Assembly: GCA_035578905.1 (NCBI GenBank)
Contig: JAQJVL010000177.1
Span: 1-64,000, forward strand
DNA length: 64,000 bases
Direction: 5' to 3'
Source of the DNA: Stictocephala bisonia
Lineage: Eukaryota > Arthropoda > Insecta > Hemiptera > Membracidae
Of the stretch, positions 46,900 to 58,394 are shown one piece after another. Each line of letters begins with the position of its first letter. Positions within the stretch are counted from its first letter, which is position 1. Below the pieces are notes generated by a model that had not been told where the DNA came from, ran no database searches, and saw nothing but the letters and a program-made list of their open reading frames with translations. A program made the translations under genes and the position numbers.

Positions 46900-48440
46900 T
46901 TGTACGGCCGAGTCACCTATGTTTTTATTATGCAAAATTTATATTTTCAATCGCTAAAATTAAACCCTATTTATTGGAAATGTAAAATCTTAGAATTTTT
47001 CTGGGGACGACATGATTATACCTTCCTTCCAAATTTCAAAAAATTACTCTTGTATTAATTTACCTTTTCTATAAGTAATTAGGTATGATTATTGTTATCA
47101 AAAGTTATAATAACTTGAATCTCTTTTTACTACATTTTAATAATTTATCAGTTACTTTTATCTTATAAAAGGGAGGGACAGGTTGGCACTCGAAACTACC
47201 ATTAATAAACTAAAAAATTACTGTTTATATGTTAATCCCGTAGCAAGACACGGGTAAACAGCTAGTAAATGATTCGAGTCTAATATAAATAATTATAGCG
47301 TTCGTACTACTATAGACTATATCATTATGACTAAACGTAGAGACTGTTAATTCAAATATGTTCATTATTACATAGTAGAGCTGAGCAGCAAGAAGATATT
47401 TCTAAATTAATCTAAAAGTAACAAATGTTCAAACGTAAATAATATATTTATAATAATTTAACTAAGGCTAAGGCGATGTTTATAATATTCATGAGATTAG
47501 TATGAATGAACAATGATATTAGTAGTAAAATTATGAAATATCATGTAGATATTTCATAATGTTAGAATTAAGTTTGTGTTCAGAAGGAGTTTAGTTTGAT
47601 CTGTGTGTATAAAAACGAGTGTACGTGTATGTCTATTTTCCTCTATTACTACATAGAGTTTCATTCATCCTATCGTTATGAAACTTTTGGAAGTTATATA
47701 GTACCCCCCCCGAACACAAATTTATAAAATTACATAACAATAATAAAAAAAACGTAGTTACATTCCTTCTGTTAAAGTTCAGAAAAATGACAATCCTTCA
47801 GGCAAACTGCACACAATCGCCGCTCTTTTTAAAACTAAATAAAATATTAAAATACGTTGGATATAGTATCTTTAGTTCTACGCTATGTACGACTTTCATT
47901 CGAACTTCCACGTAATCTGGAAAAACAGCATTATAAATTAAGAACACGTTTATATGTGGGCAGTTTTAATAACACAGTCTTAATTAGCGAGCGCCGAAAA
48001 GCAGAGTAACAATCGCGTGAGCTATGTTGGGTTGCCATACGTATAGTTGCAATGGCTGAATGCTGAAACCAGTCATATTTTTCTGTAGAGATTACTTTTT
48101 TTTAGTAAAGAACCATTGTTTTTAATGGCTTCAATAATTCAGTACATGACATGTCACTGTAAACTTTTATGCTCAGACCACAGAATTATTCTGTGCTCAA
48201 ACCCTCTCCACTGACAATCTATTCCGATCGGGTGTCCGGTACGATACGAAAATAAATCGAAAATCGTTTAGTAAATATTACTAAGACAATACAAATACTT
48301 ATAATAATACTACTATTGGAGATATAAATATAAACACGCTGTTGGACAATGATATCTCGGAGCGGTACCTGAGCTGTCTGTTGGGGGCAGGTCTTGTGCA
48401 GTGCATTGACAGGCCGACCAGAGTCACTGATAACACTGCT
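46900..48440. other. Mostly unassigned; possible Helitron 3' end
   Basis: A short hairpin CCCGTAGCAAGACACGGG at 47237-47254 is followed by CTAG at 47262-47265 and then T. A GC hairpin shortly before CTRR is the usual Helitron 3' terminus. No 5' end or Rep/helicase coding sequence was found, so this is only suggestive. Nothing else was recognised. Confidence 0.35.
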
Positions 48441-48442
48441 AC

Positions 48443-48593
48443 GCACGGTAACTAGAATAATACGGTAGGGTTCACGCGCATGATGCGCAGTAAATCTTGG
48501 TGTCAATGACGTCACACAGACATATCAGCTGGTTCATCGGTTAAACTGAATGTAGTAATAATCAGTAACTGCTTTTCTTAAATCACTGTTTTC
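48443..48593. repeat. Inverted repeat, left arm (151 bp)
   Basis: Near-perfect reverse complement of 49025-49174, separated by 431 bp. Contains a CRE-like TGACGTCA and a GCGCATGATGCGC-type palindrome. Confidence 0.9.
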
Positions 48594-49024
48594 ATTAATC
48601 ACAAACATAATACCCGTTATTAACTATTATTAATGTTATACAAATACTTTCAATGATAATATTATTAATGAGTATATTATATTGATGTAGACTATGTTTA
48701 ACGGTTGGTTAGTATTAAAAGGTGGCTCCATCTGCTTGTCCAATTAATCCAATTAAAATATTTAGTCGTTTAGTTTTTATTTGGAAATGTATCAATAAAT
48801 AACAACTGTCAAGTATTGAAACAGCTGTTTATATTGAGTCTAATAAATATAATTTAGTCTTGAATTATTACAGTTATAGCTTTTTTTAAATAAAAAACCA
48901 GTTCTTTTGTCTAAACATTTTCTATTTTTATTTAATTTGGCCAAATGTCAGTAATAATAATATAAAATAGTATTTTTTGTGTTTTAGTAATAGTTATTAA
49001 CTGGTTAAAGCCTAGTCGTGAACG

Positions 49025-49174
49025 GAAACAGTGATTTAAGAAAAGCAGTTACTGATTATTACTACATTCAGTTTAACCGATGAACCAGCTGATATGTCTG
49101 TGTGACGTCATTGACACCAAGATTTACTGCGCACCATGCGCGTGAACCCTACCGTATTATTCTAGTTACCGTGC
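49025..49174. repeat. Inverted repeat, right arm (150 bp)
   Basis: Counterpart of 48443-48593. It ends at ACCGTGC, immediately upstream of the LINE body. Past this point the two arms diverge. Confidence 0.9.
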
Positions 49175-49183
49175 TGCTACGTG

Positions 49184-51998
49184 TCTGGACCACATATTTA
49201 TACGTCACAATGACATGACTAGAGTACAGGCTGCAGTGCTCCAGACACACACCACAGACCATTACAGTACATGACTGACAGTCACTCTCACTCACTCCAC
49301 TCACCCTACTCACTGTCATACTGCGGCTGACAACACGTACATAGACTACAACTTACTCGACAACAACCTACAACACGTGAATTGGGACACAGTCACTGAT
49401 CTTGAGGAGGTTAATGATTGTGCCGGTGAATTTAATAGAATAATAGTAGAAACAATTGAAATTTCGCAGAAAATTAAAAATAACTCAACCAGGTTGAAGA
49501 AGCTAAAGCCTTGGATCTCTACTGAGCTAATAAAAATGATACGTACTCGAGACAAATTAAGTAAAAGGGTAAAAAGACAGCCTTTTAATCTAACGCTCAA
49601 GAATCATTACCGTCACTACAGATTGTTTTTAAGTGTTGAGTTAAAAAATGCTAAGCGCATCTACAGTACTATAGAACAATGCTTCATGAATGCAGCAACA
49701 AACCTAAGCTTTTTTGGGGAATAATCAATGAACTCTCTGGGGGTAAACAAAAAAAAGATGAGTTTCCAATGGATAAATATCACCCTGATGTTTCACATTT
49801 TAATAATAATTTGTTCAAAGAGGTTGCAGATGAGTTTAATATATTTTTCTCGAACGTTGGACAAACCCTGGCACATTCTATTGCCTCAACTGGAGAACTA
49901 CTAATCACTGACGATGACTACAGACTTGACTGTACTTTCAACTTACACACTGTCACTGAGCTTGATGTGCTGCGACACGTGACAGCGCTGCGCGGCGGCT
50001 CGGCGCCGGGCCCTGACAATGTTCCTGCAGCTGTCCTCAAACAGTATTTCAATATTATCTGTACCCCTTTCACCCACCTGATTAATTTGAGTTTATCTTC
50101 TGGCGTTTTCCCCGATATTCATAAGATAGCCAAAGTTCTTCCACTGTATAAAGCTAATGATGTTACGGATAAAAATAATTTCCGCCCCATCTCTCTCCTC
50201 AGTGTGTTCTCTAAGGTGATTGAAAAAATTGTCAAAGAACAGCTTGTAGGTTACCTTCACGCCAACCAGATTCTGACAGAGCGTCAGTATGGATTTAGAC
50301 AGGATAAAACCATCTCGGATGTTCTTTTTGACGTTAATAAAGAAATTCATGATGCAATGTCAGCTGACGACAAAATTATTCTCACCTTTCTTGGTTTAAA
50401 AAAGGCCTTTGATAGTATCGATAGAGACATCTTACTTAGGAAGATGGAATCCATTGGTGTCCGTGGGATTTCTCTTGCTTGGTTCAATAGTTACTTAACG
50501 AATAGACGTCAATGTGTTTCCATTTCGCGTGTAAATAGTGACCTTCTTCCAGTAGATTACGGAGTGGTGCAGGGCAGTACGCTTGGACCAATTTTGTTCT
50601 TGATATACATAAATAATATTACAAAACTCAAATTAAAGGGTAAATTGTTCTTATTTGCAGATGATACTTTAATCTTTATGAAAGCAAAAACGTGGCACGA
50701 GGTTGCCTTGACGGCACAACATGATCTCTTTTATGTAAAAAAATGGTTTGATCAAAACATTCTTTCGCTTAATGTGTCCAAAACTAAATTCTTGCCACTG
50801 TCGTTAAGAACTAATTCAGACTTTAATCTAAATGATTTAGTGATTCACACCTGTGATAGTTACTTAAATCTTAACTGCGCTTGCGCGACCATTGAGAAAG
50901 TTCAGTTCTGTAAGTATCTCGGAGTTATCTTTGACAGTCGATTAAATTGGTCCAAGCATATTGACTACCTGAAAAAGAAGCTGCGCAAATACATTTTTTC
51001 TTTTAAAAATCTACGCGATATACTTTATGAGAAAGAAATCAAATTAGCTTACTTTGCGTACGTTCAATATTTACTCTCCTTTGGTATTATAGCTTGGGGA
51101 GGTTCTTTTAATAATCAGTTGAATTAATTGAGTGTTATCCAAAAGTCCATTTTGAAAGTAGGATTTAACAAAGAGAGACGATATCCTACTGATGCTCTGT
51201 TTCAAGACACACGAATCTTAAGTATACGCCACATTTACGTTAAAACCCTTCTGATATTTATTTTCAAACATTCAAGCACCGTCTTCAAACCAATTTCTCA
51301 CTTGTACAATACTAGATATGCACGTCACGTTGGCATTTCTTCTATTCAACTACGCAAAACACATCTATCAACTAACTCGTTTTATAATTGTAATATTTTG
51401 TTCAGGAATTTGTGTAGGGAGGCAAACGTATTAGATGTCTTCAAATGTACGTCCTTATCTAGTTTTAAATGTAAAGTTTCTCAGTGGCTGCTGGGGCTCA
51501 GTGTGTCGGGAGTCGAGTCGCTTCTTTCAGCGGAGTACTGACATACACACACAGACAGACACGCAGACATACATGTATGACTTGACTACAGACAAGAATT
51601 GACAGAACGGACACCAGAACACAGACATCCACCGACCCACCGTACCATGCCTCTGCACAGTCACCCACACTGCTCGCCGACCTGTCCTCCCCCTCCTCTG
51701 CCTTAGCTTGTGCTCATATCAGCAAAGTTGTTTTTCTCATGTACAATAGGTTTCTCTTTCTGCCAGCCGTCGCCACTGTTCCTTATATCACCAATCAACT
51801 TGTTCCTACTCCAGTCTATCATATCAAACACCACTCATTATTTTCATTGACCATCCGCAAAAAAAAAAAAAAGAAAATATATATATATATATATAATCGA
51901 ATGTCTTGATAAGTAGCTTAAGCCTACGCACGGGCCTTGTCTATGTAGGCTTATTTCCATATAATTTAGTTTTTTTTCTTACGCTCCTGGAATGCAAC

Positions 51999-52062
<64 letters not shown>

Positions 52063-52343
52063 TTGTGTTTAATTTGTTTAATTCAATAACAATTGTTGTA
52101 TGGATATTAATTTATGAATTATATTTTGACCAAATAGCAGTAATATTAATTTAAAGATTATTACTTGGCTGTAGTAGTTTCTTGTTAATTAGTATTCTTT
52201 ATTATACCATTTATAAAATTGTACTGCAATCCCGTACAAGTAAAATAGTTTTACTGTATTCCTTAGTTTAAGCCATCATTTGTAATCTCACATTTCACTA
52301 TGGACGGAAATAAAAATATTTGACTTTGATATTTGACTTTAAT
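49184..52343 (+). mobile_element. CR1/Jockey-like LINE (copy B), 5'-truncated
   Basis: The element begins within the linker after the endonuclease and continues through RT and the C-terminal region to a 3' UTR. The probable 3' end is at about 52343, where ATTTGACTTTGATATTTGAC repeats follow a GGAAATAAAAATA segment, a tail type seen in CR1/Jockey-like elements. Only 5' sequence is missing, as is typical of LINE insertion. The right arm of an inverted repeat abuts the start. Long AT microsatellites lie in the 3' UTR (51877-51896 and 52001-52063). Confidence 0.7.
49281..51541 (+). pseudogene. LINE ORF2 (linker, reverse transcriptase, C-terminal region)
   Basis: From about 49281 a frame carries the post-endonuclease linker (NNLQHVNWDTVTDLEE, then PWISTELIKMI). 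A one-base shift near 49680 passes to the RT frame. RT motifs follow: NNFRPISLLSVFSKVIEKIV, then RQYGFRQDKTISDVLFDV, then LTFLGLKKAFDSID, then VVQGSTLGPILFLIYIN, then LFADDTLIF. In the third, the Asp normally found at FLD in motif A is Gly (codon 50393-50395), so one of three catalytic Asp is lost. The FADD pair (50660-50665) is kept. The frame is stopped by a TAA at 51125-51127 and continues to a natural-looking TGA at 51539-51541. The enzyme would have copied LINE RNA into DNA at the target; this copy cannot. Confidence 0.85.
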
Positions 52344-52419
52344 CTATTATTATTATTATAAAAATTTGGCCAAGAGAAATAAAAATAGTACTCTTTATTC
52401 ATTTTTTATAATAATACAT

Positions 52420-52449
52420 GACCGGTTTCGGCCCTTGGGCCATCTTCAG
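52420..52449 (-). ncRNA. Hammerhead-like motif next to a Penelope-like element
   Basis: On the minus strand CTGAAGA is followed by T, a stem (GGCCC AA GGGCC), GAA and the palindrome ACCGGT, then C. The core boxes match a hammerhead ribozyme whose stem III is a loopless 6-base palindrome, as described for Penelope-like retroelements. It lies about 270 bp downstream of the Penelope-like endonuclease on the same strand. An extra U sits between the core box and stem II, and stem I is poor, so activity is doubtful. Confidence 0.55.
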
Positions 52450-52699
52450 AGTGTAAATAATATAACCTATAAGAAATGAACAATTATAAAAATAAAACAG
52501 ATGAAGATAACATATGATTAATTTAGTGTGTGGGTAAGTTGAATAATTGATTATATAAACTTACATTGATTATATATCTTTTGATTCTTATGTTTTTTTA
52601 TTTGTCTTATTTTTTTTCATATATAGGATTTTTCATGTTAATTTGTGTATTTACATGTTCTGTGGTTCATTATAATTGTAAATTTTCTTTGGAATTCAT

Positions 52700-53330
52700 T
52701 TTTTTCTCCTTTCTTCTCATGTTCTTAAGTTGTAACATTTTCATTGATATTTTGGTAATTGTGATTTGACTGGAGAATATGTTCAGCAAAGTTGAATTTA
52801 ATTGATGTTGAGTTGTTGTTTCTTATGACTTGTAGGTTATGTGTTCTTTGTAACATAAATTAAATGTTCTTCCGGTTTGTCCTATGTAAAAAGAATTGCA
52901 TTTCGAGCATTGTATTTTATATATTCCACATTTTTCATATTTGTTATTATTTTCTTTGTTAGATAGTTTGTTAATTAAAGTAAAACGTCACACAACACAA
53001 ATTCACCACAGTATAAACACAAAATGCACAAATATACTACAATACAAGTTCAAAATGCACAAATATTGTGGTGATCGATCACCACTATATTTGTGCATTT
53101 TGTACTTGTATTGTAGTATATTTGTGCTTTTTGTGCTTATATTGTGGTGAATTTGTGTTGTGTAACGTTTACTTGTACTGTATATGTACCAACACGTATT
53201 ATACCAAAAAACTATTTAAAGTAAAAGTATTGTTCTTTGTTTTATAACTGAGTGTATATTTACTGTGTTGAAAAGTCTTTCTAATAGCCTTATTCATTTT
53301 TGTATTATAAGGAACAGTAATAACGCGTTA
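52700..53330 (-). pseudogene. Penelope-like element ORF, RT-endonuclease linker and GIY-YIG domain
   Basis: On the minus strand from about 53326 the frame reads VITVPYNTKMNKAIRKTF, then KYTLSYKTKNNTFTL, the linker after RT in Penelope-like elements. It is then interrupted by a foldback element (52986-53215). It resumes in the same frame with NKLSNKENNNKYEKCGIYKI, then CSKCNSFYIGQTGRTF and a CYKEHI segment. GIY and YIG are the catalytic motifs of the GIY-YIG endonuclease, with the Cys-x-x-Cys that Penelope-like elements carry between them. After a one-base shift, FNFAEHILQSNHNY follows, the domain's end. The RT itself was not found upstream. The element would encode a reverse transcriptase with its own endonuclease; this copy is dead. 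Confidence 0.82.
52986..53215. mobile_element. Foldback element, copy inserted in the Penelope-like ORF
   Basis: The 230-bp element is flanked by an 11-bp direct repeat TTAAAGTAAAA (52975-52985 and 53216-53226). The arms are inverted copies around the perfect palindrome GTGGTGATCGATCACCAC. The arm units match those at 1548-1905. Leaving out the element and one 11-bp copy restores an unbroken Penelope-like reading frame across the site, which supports the boundaries independently. Confidence 0.85.
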
Positions 53331-53339
53331 AAAAAGCAC

Positions 53340-54690
53340 ATGGAATAAATGAATACTGGTTCTTAGAAGTATAATAACATTGGTATAATATAACAATTAA
53401 AATTTACTACCAAAATAATTCACATGACATTTATATTTATTAGGGAAATAAGTAACACCTACAAAAAATAATCTTAACATTGTAACATTTGGTACAACAT
53501 TTATCAAAGTGGAACCTAAAAAATAAATTTGCAATTTAAGAAAAAGTTTGAAAATGTATTTATCGTTGGTGGAAATTATAAAATAGTTTTTTATGAATTT
53601 AGTGATATGTGATTTGGTTTGTTAAATTGGTGATATATAATATTAATACCATATGTAATTTTAGAAGAACGAATGTCTATACCTTGGTACCAAGTATTAT
53701 TAAATGAAATTTTACAACTTTCAGAAAATTGAATAACAACTACTGTATAAGATAATATATATTTACATTTAACCAAACCTGCATAAAATTGGAACGACAA
53801 AAAAAAGAAGAACAAATAAAATAACTAAACAAATTGACATATAAAACTATAGTTAACAACAAACCACTTTAAACATCTTTGAGTTATGAAATAAACTGCA
53901 TCTTACGTTTAAATTAAACCATCACAATTAATCATGTACTGTAATGTTTCATCTTTAACATTTCATCACAGCAACAACATACTTAATACAATACAATAAA
54001 TGGGATATGTACTATAATATAATTAATGGTATATAATGTAAAAAAATAACACTTTCATAAAAATATTACAGTAATAAGTTCAAAAATAATACTAATTTCC
54101 CAAACCAATTGTTTAGACAAATGCAATATTTATAATATTATGAAAAACAAGTTAGGATAGCATTCAACACTGGCAAAATCCCAAATAACATTCCTACTGA
54201 TTAAAAAAAAAGAAAACACAACGTATTAACTAATTATTGTAATTGAAACAATACTATCATTACCATTTAAACTTTTTTGTTATATATACTAAACAGTTAT
54301 AACTGTTATAACATTATTTTTTTAATGCTAAATATATGCCTAGTTGTTTATCATTATATACTTATAATTAATACCAAAGGTTACATATAAATACACCTAA
54401 ATGTCAAATGTCTTAAAATTGGTTTTTATATATTTATTATTTACAATATGCATGATAGGTACCTATCTAAAAATAAGACATAATTGTCTTGGATTGATCT
54501 GATAATATCTCATATTACAACAGTTTTATTTAATTCGCAAACTAGGAGTGTGATTGAATTTAGGTATTCAAATTATTGCCTCAGTGTTTGGTATCAATAA
54601 ATAGCGATGGCAGAAAACGATTAAAAATGCATAAAGCTTTTGGCCGGGCAGGCAGCCTTGGGCCGGGACATGGCCAGTCTCTCATGATAA
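53340..54690. other. AT-rich intergenic sequence
   Basis: No recognisable coding or repeat feature; upstream Penelope-like RT sequence was looked for and not recognised. Confidence 0.4.
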
Positions 54691-54701
54691 CCAACAAGAG
54701 C

Positions 54702-54741
54702 TGACGTAACGTGACGTAGTACGTGACGTCGTGCCTGACGT
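54702..54741. promoter_or_regulatory. Cluster of four CRE half-sites (TGACGT)
   Basis: TGACGT occurs at 54702, 54712, 54724 and 54736, spaced 10, 12 and 12 bp in the same orientation. This is close to one helical turn each. The third and fourth extend to TGACGTC. It lies in an island of higher GC content and just before a candidate exon. CREB/ATF-type factors bind such sites, but function here is inference. Confidence 0.35.
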
Positions 54742-54751
54742 CTTTCCTTAG

Positions 54752-54870
54752 GAGGGTGGGTAATGGGTTGAGGGGGGAGAGAGCCAGCGCAGTCTGGCGA
54801 GGTCTCGAACAACTAGCCGACACGTTGAACCAGAACTACGACCATATCGCCCGTATGATGGGACTGTCTG
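54752..54870 (+). CDS. Candidate exon, unknown gene
   Basis: Flanked by GTCTTTCCTTAG and by a GTCTG/GTATAA donor, this segment is open in one frame. It includes RASAVWRGLEQLADTLNQNY and DHIARMMGLS, which looks like amphipathic helix. GC content is far above the flanks. I do not recognise the protein, and a repeat-derived origin is equally possible. Confidence 0.25.
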
Positions 54871-54929
54871 GTATAATAGAAGGTCTATGGTATTATCATC
54901 TTGCTTTTAAACATCAAATGTCATGAAAT

Positions 54930-57900
54930 AAATGTTTTTAGTAATGAATATTTGGAACATTCTCTTTAGTGTATTCAGAAATATCTAAATATCAACTGCA
55001 TAAACAACTTTAAATTAAAATGTAGTTAATAAATTATATTCGATCCTACTAATTTACTTACCTTTTTATTTAATACTACCATTGATTTTACTATATAAAG
55101 AGATACTCCATCCATATGGGAGAGTTGTGGCGAGGCCCCTAAACTGTTTTGAGGCCCCACGCTGCGCTGCGCATAGCCCTATTTCCTCTCTCTCTCGCAC
55201 GCTCTTCCGTCTCTATCTCACTTCCCTCCTCTTAACCCACTCTCCCATTCTCCAGACAGCCGCCCCGCCCTCTCCTTCCTCAGGTCACGCACACAAACAA
55301 CGTCCTGCTTAGATAATTGTTTACGTTATTCCATATGGCCAACGTTTATCCGGGTTCTCTGTTTTTATATTTGCTTGCATCTCTTTCGAATAATAAAGAA
55401 TACTGTGTTGATACTATTACAGTAAAACTCAGTGTGACATTCATATTGAATAAAGAAATATTTATAACTGAATAAATTAAAACACCATATTGATTTATAT
55501 GATTAACACACCATGTATTTGTAAATAGACACACTTGAATAGACCGCTAACTTATCGGCAATGCTGGCGATAATTACTGCTGATTTAAGTAAACATTTTC
55601 ATATTATATAGCCCATCTGAAAAATCTTTATTTATTGCATTTTAACCATCGATTAGGTGATTAAATCGACTGTTGTACTCAATCATTAGTTTTTCATATG
55701 CGGTAATTGATTAAAAAATAAATTGTTTTCAAATCCAATCAATGACTCTCCTTTCAATTATGAAATTAATCTGCAAATATTCCAGGAATAGCCTATAGTG
55801 AAATATTAAAAAATGTGACATTATTTATTTCTTTGACAAAATAAATATTGAAATAGGCCTATGATATTTATATAGAATAATACTGGGCAAAATATAAAAC
55901 CCAAATGAGATTCAAATTGAATGATAGGGTTAGAACAAATCATAACAAAACCACTAATTTACTTCTATACAAGATAAAAATAGCTTTCATCTTATGGCCT
56001 GATTCAGACAATCTGTGTATAGGCATTTAATTTAAAATAGCATTATTTTTAATTTTATTATATACATATGTTTTATTATTACTGACTCTAACATTAACAT
56101 ATTATTTGGTTCCAAGTAATTGCATGATTGTTTGTAAAATATTTCATTGTTTGGTGAATGGTCAGTTTTTATTTTTTTCGGAATCATGAAGAGTTGTGAC
56201 TCTATTATTACTTCTTGAGAAAAACAATCTCGATGTCAATTGCAATTGGTTAGGAAATATTATCGCAATAGAATATAACTAGACTTCTGATTATTTAGAT
56301 TCAATTTTCATTATTTTAATCAGGTTGTGAAATTATTGTAAATTTTGTTTATGTCCCCCTTTAAAAAATACCGATTTATAACATTGATTGAATCAGACCA
56401 TTGTAAAACGTGTGTTTAAGGCGAATATAATTAAAGTTAACACATCTGTTTTTCATACTATTATTTTACTAGATGTGAAAGTATGGATAAACTGCAATTT
56501 ATTTATATTTTCAATTTCTCTGGAAAAGACACTCTGGAATTACACTGGTAACACTTCACAAGTAGCGTGACCAGCAATAACATAAGAAATAACTAATTTT
56601 AAGTAACCACAGTCTAAATAATAACAAAATTAACTATAACCGCACTCTGTGGTGTTTTTAATTATAACAATTCGAATATGACTTATTTACACAACTGAGA
56701 ATGAACAGAACAAACAATGCCAAGAACTAACAAAACTATATAAACAAATAAATATTACAAATAAACAATAATATAGTTAAAAAATAATACGTAAATTTGG
56801 GTTTTGCGCATATTTTGAACTGTAATAGTATGGTTTCAAATTGAAACAATTATATATATATATCGTATTAATGATAAGCATACACTTTCAAACTAGATAA
56901 ATTAATCCTAAGTAGAAGAACAGGGACCTTTTTTTAATAACCAAACACTTCAACTCTAGAACTGTGGGCCGTGGGGAGTAATATAGGCTATACATGTTTA
57001 AAAATTATTGTAATTTAATAGTAACATTTAAATGAATGGCAAACATAATTATATTAAACATCTTCGGTTAAAAAGATGACTAAAAGTCAAACAACTTATA
57101 TTATTTACACTTATTTATCTACACATTAGATTAATTAGGATATAGTATTACGGTGATCACTTAACTTAAATCACTAATGAGAGTTAGGCGAGGGTCCAAT
57201 AACAAAACGTGCGAGCTGTACTTAAAACGTTACAGGAAAAACAAAGGATATGTGATGATTGTTAGTCTAGTACCGTACACCAAAATAATAAATATTAATA
57301 AAAATATTTCCATTTTATTGGATTTTTTATCCAACTCAATCCCAAAATCAATTCAGATATTGTCACACTTTAGTTGTATAGAAAAATGAAATCCTGGTTT
57401 TGTCATCTTGGAAACAAGTTCAGCTGATATAGATAATTATTATATTTTACCAATAACCAAGAAAATATAAGCACAGAATATAAGCAGATATGTGCTTATT
57501 TTGTAGTATAAGTTTGGTGCTATTCGGAATCAGACCAGTGAAAATTCAAGTTATTTTTGGCGGATTTTGATATTTACCGAAATATTTCTATAGCAAAGCT
57601 TGAGGTCTAAGTTACTTTTTTGAGCGACCAAGACTGGACAGACTACCTGAGATCGGTATTGCGCGCAACTCGAGTACTGGTTTGGGGCCTTCTTGGGACA
57701 TCGCAATTAACGCAGCTAGGATTGCGCGCAACTCGTTAACGGCCAGAGAGTGAGGTAGGCCTATTACACGATTTTCGGCAACGCGACTGAAGAACTGAAT
57801 TGTGTGCAAGTATGTTTTTTTTTCTTTTTCATTTTATGACTCCGCCACTATTTATGAAATCATCAATACAGCAAATATTTTCTCTTTATCTCCATCTCTT

Positions 57901-57990
57901 TATATCAAATAAAAAGAAAAAATGCCAATCCTGGTATAGACTAAAATAGGTTTACTTTACCTTCCGTCAAACAGTTCACAGCGTGTGATG
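54930..57990. other. Mostly AT-rich; one pyrimidine-rich GC island
   Basis: At about 55125-55310 the plus strand is C- and T-rich, with CTCTCTCTCTCGCAC and CCGCCCCGCCCTCTCC. It could be a promoter or UTR, but there is no supported gene. Near 57656 and 57720 the 15-mer ATTGCGCGCAACTCG occurs twice, 64 bp apart. No other feature was recognised. Confidence 0.35.
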
Positions 57991-57997
57991 GTGATAA

Positions 57998-58040
57998 CAA
58001 CTACATGTTTCGCCGTGAATGCGGACGGCATCTTCAGGTT
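57998..58040 (-). ncRNA. Hammerhead-like motif, best folded copy
   Basis: On the minus strand TTTAAC, CTGAAGA, T, GCCGT, an 8-base loop, ACGGC, GAA, ACATGT, A and GTTG follow one another. This gives a 4-pair stem I (three Watson-Crick pairs and one G-U), CUGANGA, a 5-pair perfect stem II, GAA and a loopless palindromic stem III with a permitted H base (A). The same extra U as in the other two copies lies before stem II. The nearest Penelope-type flank is non-coding, so this may be a solitary terminal repeat. Confidence 0.5.
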
Positions 58041-58394
58041 AAAGAAAACAAATAAGTCCAAGTGGGACGCGTCACAAATTAATTAAAACTTAGCAAACAC
58101 ACTTCACACACGAGGAAAACAACGAATATTAAAACTTTCGGTAGGCCTACCACACACATTTCACTGTCCACGGTGTGACCCGGAAGCAGATTTTAATATT
58201 GTGATATTTATGACAAATAGTTCAATTTACTTTTAAACAAAAAGGAATATTCATTTATAGTTAAAAATACAACAATAATTATAAAATGCAATAATGACAA
58301 GAAGCTTTAATTACTTGATAAAAAATGAATAATGATTTCAATAATATAAAGGGTTAATTCTAGTATTAAATGTGAACTATATGACAGATGATAA

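Noticed and set aside
52986..53215. Reading the 11-bp flanking repeat as part of the foldback arm
   Set aside because: Part of it resembles the arm end at 1.55 kb. However, removing the element plus one 11-bp copy restores the Penelope-like frame exactly, so a target duplication is the better explanation.
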